Assembly (NCBI GenBank): GCA_025056515.1
Contig: JANWWB010000233.1
Coordinates: 1 to 7,888, forward strand
Source: Anaerolineales bacterium
GTDB lineage: Bacteria > Chloroflexota > Anaerolineae > Anaerolineales > Villigracilaceae
Direction of reading: 5' to 3'
Length of the DNA stretch: 7,888 bases
Under the pieces are notes generated by a model. The model worked only from the letters and a program-made list of their open reading frames with translations, was not told the DNA's origin and did not search any database. Shown here piece after piece: positions 6,693-7,888 of the stretch (position 1 is the stretch's first letter; the number at the start of each line of letters is the position of its first letter). The position numbers were made by a program, and so were the translations under genes.

Positions 6693-7888
6693 TCTCCGTA
6701 ACCGCAAGCTATTGCTGACCACGAACACGCTGCTGAACGCCATCGCCCCCGCCGCCAGCATGGGGTTGAGAAAACCGAGCGCCGCGGCCGGGATGAGGAT
6801 GACATTATAGAAAAACGCCCAGAACAGGTTCTGTTTGATGGTGCGCAGCGTGCGCCGCGAGAGGCGAATCGCCCGCGCCACGCCGCGCAAATCGCCGCTG
6901 ATGAGCGTCACCGGCGCAGCCGCCATCGCCACGTCCGTCCCTGTCCCAATGGCGATGCCCACATCGGCCTGGGCAAGGGCAGGAGCATCGTTGATACCGT
7001 CTCCTACCATTGCTACCACGGCCCTTTGGCCCTCTAGTGGCGATTGTAATCTTTTGATTTCCTCCGCCTTCCCCGGCGGCAGCACCTCTGCCAGCACAAG
7101 ATCAATCCCTGCACGCCGCGCAATCGCCTCGGCGGTTTTGCGATTGTCACCGGTCATCATCGCCACCCTAAGACCCATGCGGCGCAACTCGGCGACCGCC
7201 TCGACCGCCTCCTCCTTGAGCGTGTCGGCGACGGCAATCACGCCGCATACCTGACCATCCACCGCAACCAGCATGGCCGTCTTTGCCTCGGATTGCAGAC
7301 GTTCAACCTCCGCCTCCAACCCGTTGAGCAGGTAACCGCGTTCGGTCATCATGCGCAGACTGCCCACCGTCACGCGGCGGCCTTCCACCTCGGCCTCCAC
7401 GCCCGCTCCCGCCTCGGCGCGGAAACCGGATAGGTCGGCCAGCGCCAGGCCGCGGGTCGTGGCCTCGGCCCAAATCGCCTCGCCCAACGGGTGTTCGCTG
7501 CCCTTTTCGACAGACGCCGCCAGCCGGAGCAAAGCTTCTGCCGTCCACAGTCCGCCATCTACGGTCACAATATCCGTCACCGCCGGCTGTCCCTTCGTCA
7601 TCGTGCCGGTCTTGTCGAGCACGACCACATTCACACGGCCGGCGCGCTCCAGCGCCTCGCTGCTGCGAAAAAGGATGCCCAACTCGGCGCCTTTGCCGGT
7701 CCCAACCATCACGGCGGTGGGGGTCGCCAGCCCCATGGCACACGGGCAGGCGATGACCAGCACCGCCACCATGTTGATAAGCGCCCGGGTGAAGTCTCCT
7801 GGCGCGCCGAAGAAGTACCAGCCCGCAAAAGTGAGCAGCGCCACACCGATCACCGCCGGGACGAACACCGCCGAGACCCGGTCGGCCA
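6681..7888 (-). CDS. copA: Copper-type P1B-1 ATPase, C-terminal part (5' end outside window)
   Basis: The reverse-strand frame is open through the right edge; the GTG at 7868 is an internal Val preceded by ADRVSA, so about 400 C-terminal residues are visible. It is a membrane pump that exports Cu+ or Ag+ using ATP. The order is a transmembrane helix (7811-7868), a helix with the metal-binding CPC (7740-7748), the phosphorylation motif DKTGT with its Asp at 7614-7616, the N-domain [15 protein letters not shown], the hinge GDGIND (6987-7004), then two helices with YN (6804-6809) and M-A-F-S-S (6729-6743). CPC with YN and MxxSS is the P1B-1 copper signature, so zinc or cadmium is unlikely. Any N-terminal metal-binding domains and the first helices lie outside. 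It ends in LRLRRLKI. It is convergent with and overlaps the GatZ-like gene, is more GC-rich than it, and has no evident functional link to the sugar genes. Confidence 0.93.
   Translation of the reverse strand, partial: ADRVSAVFVPAVIGVALLTFAGWYFFGAPGDFTRALINMVAVLVIACPCAMGLATPTAVMVGTGKGAELGILFRSSEALERAGRVNVVVLDKTGTMTKGQPAVTDIVTVDGGLWTAEALLRLAASVEKGSEHPLGEAIWAEATTRGLALADLSGFRAEAGAGVEAEVEGRRVTVGSLRMMTERGYLLNGLEAEVERLQSEAKTAMLVAVDGQVCGVIAVADTLKEEAVEAVAELRRMGLRVAMMTGDNRKTAEAIARRAGIDLVLAEVLPPGKAEEIKRLQSPLEGQRAVVAMVGDGINDAPALAQADVGIAIGTGTDVAMAAAPVTLISGDLRGVARAIRLSRRTLRTIKQNLFWAFFYNVILIPAAALGFLNPMLAAGAMAFSSVFVVSNSLRLRRLKI

Noticed and set aside
7866..7868. GTG at 7868 (reverse strand) as the start of a short ATPase
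   Set aside because: The frame continues to the window edge with residues typical of P1B ATPases just before the transmembrane helix, so the gene is cut by the window rather than truncated.

Overview
The window looks like a chromosomal segment of a member of the Chloroflexota, most likely Anaerolineae. This is inferred from two lipoproteins whose lipobox cysteine is followed by Thr/Pro-rich spacers (very marked in the larger one), a GatZ/KbaZ-family protein of the kind found in that group, and moderate GC content. No rRNA or other taxonomic marker is present, so the assignment is tentative. It holds six protein genes. Two run off the edges: the C-terminal end of a DUF4832-like protein at the left, and a reverse-strand copper-type P1B ATPase at the right.

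Left part (1-1181): after the partial DUF4832-like gene there is a gap of about 210 bp. Its second half folds as a class I cyclic di-GMP riboswitch (GEMM-I, about 455-552). The P1 helix of this aptamer pairs directly with the Shine-Dalgarno sequence of the next gene, a 207-residue lipoprotein, so the arrangement predicts a ligand-induced translational OFF switch.

Middle (1277-6692): four genes follow on the same strand with gaps of 95, 10, 60 and 57 bp. They are a LacD/YihT-type class I ketose-bisphosphate (or sulfosugar-phosphate) aldolase, a 696-residue lipoprotein with a CBM9-like domain and three tandem repeats, a PfkB-family sugar kinase, and a GatZ/KbaZ-family protein. The small riboswitch-controlled lipoprotein aligns by eye with the three repeats of the large one, so the two appear to share a domain. 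The aldolase stop codon overlaps the Shine-Dalgarno of the large lipoprotein, which ties sugar metabolism and surface lipoproteins into one unit. The three enzymes suggest a tagatose-phosphate type route: GatZ-like step at the hexose-6-phosphate level, kinase, then class I aldolase. Such a route would serve galactose, galactosamine or galactitol derivatives, with a sulfosugar route as the alternative. A perfect 11-bp hairpin lies between the large lipoprotein and the kinase and may be a terminator or attenuator.

Right part (6681-7888): the copA-like ATPase is convergent with gatZ and their ends overlap by 12 bp. It is visibly more GC-rich than the rest and appears unrelated in function. The most interesting feature is the c-di-GMP riboswitch at the head of a lipoprotein and sugar-catabolism cluster, which suggests that a biofilm/motility second messenger controls surface carbohydrate binding and perhaps use of the sugar.
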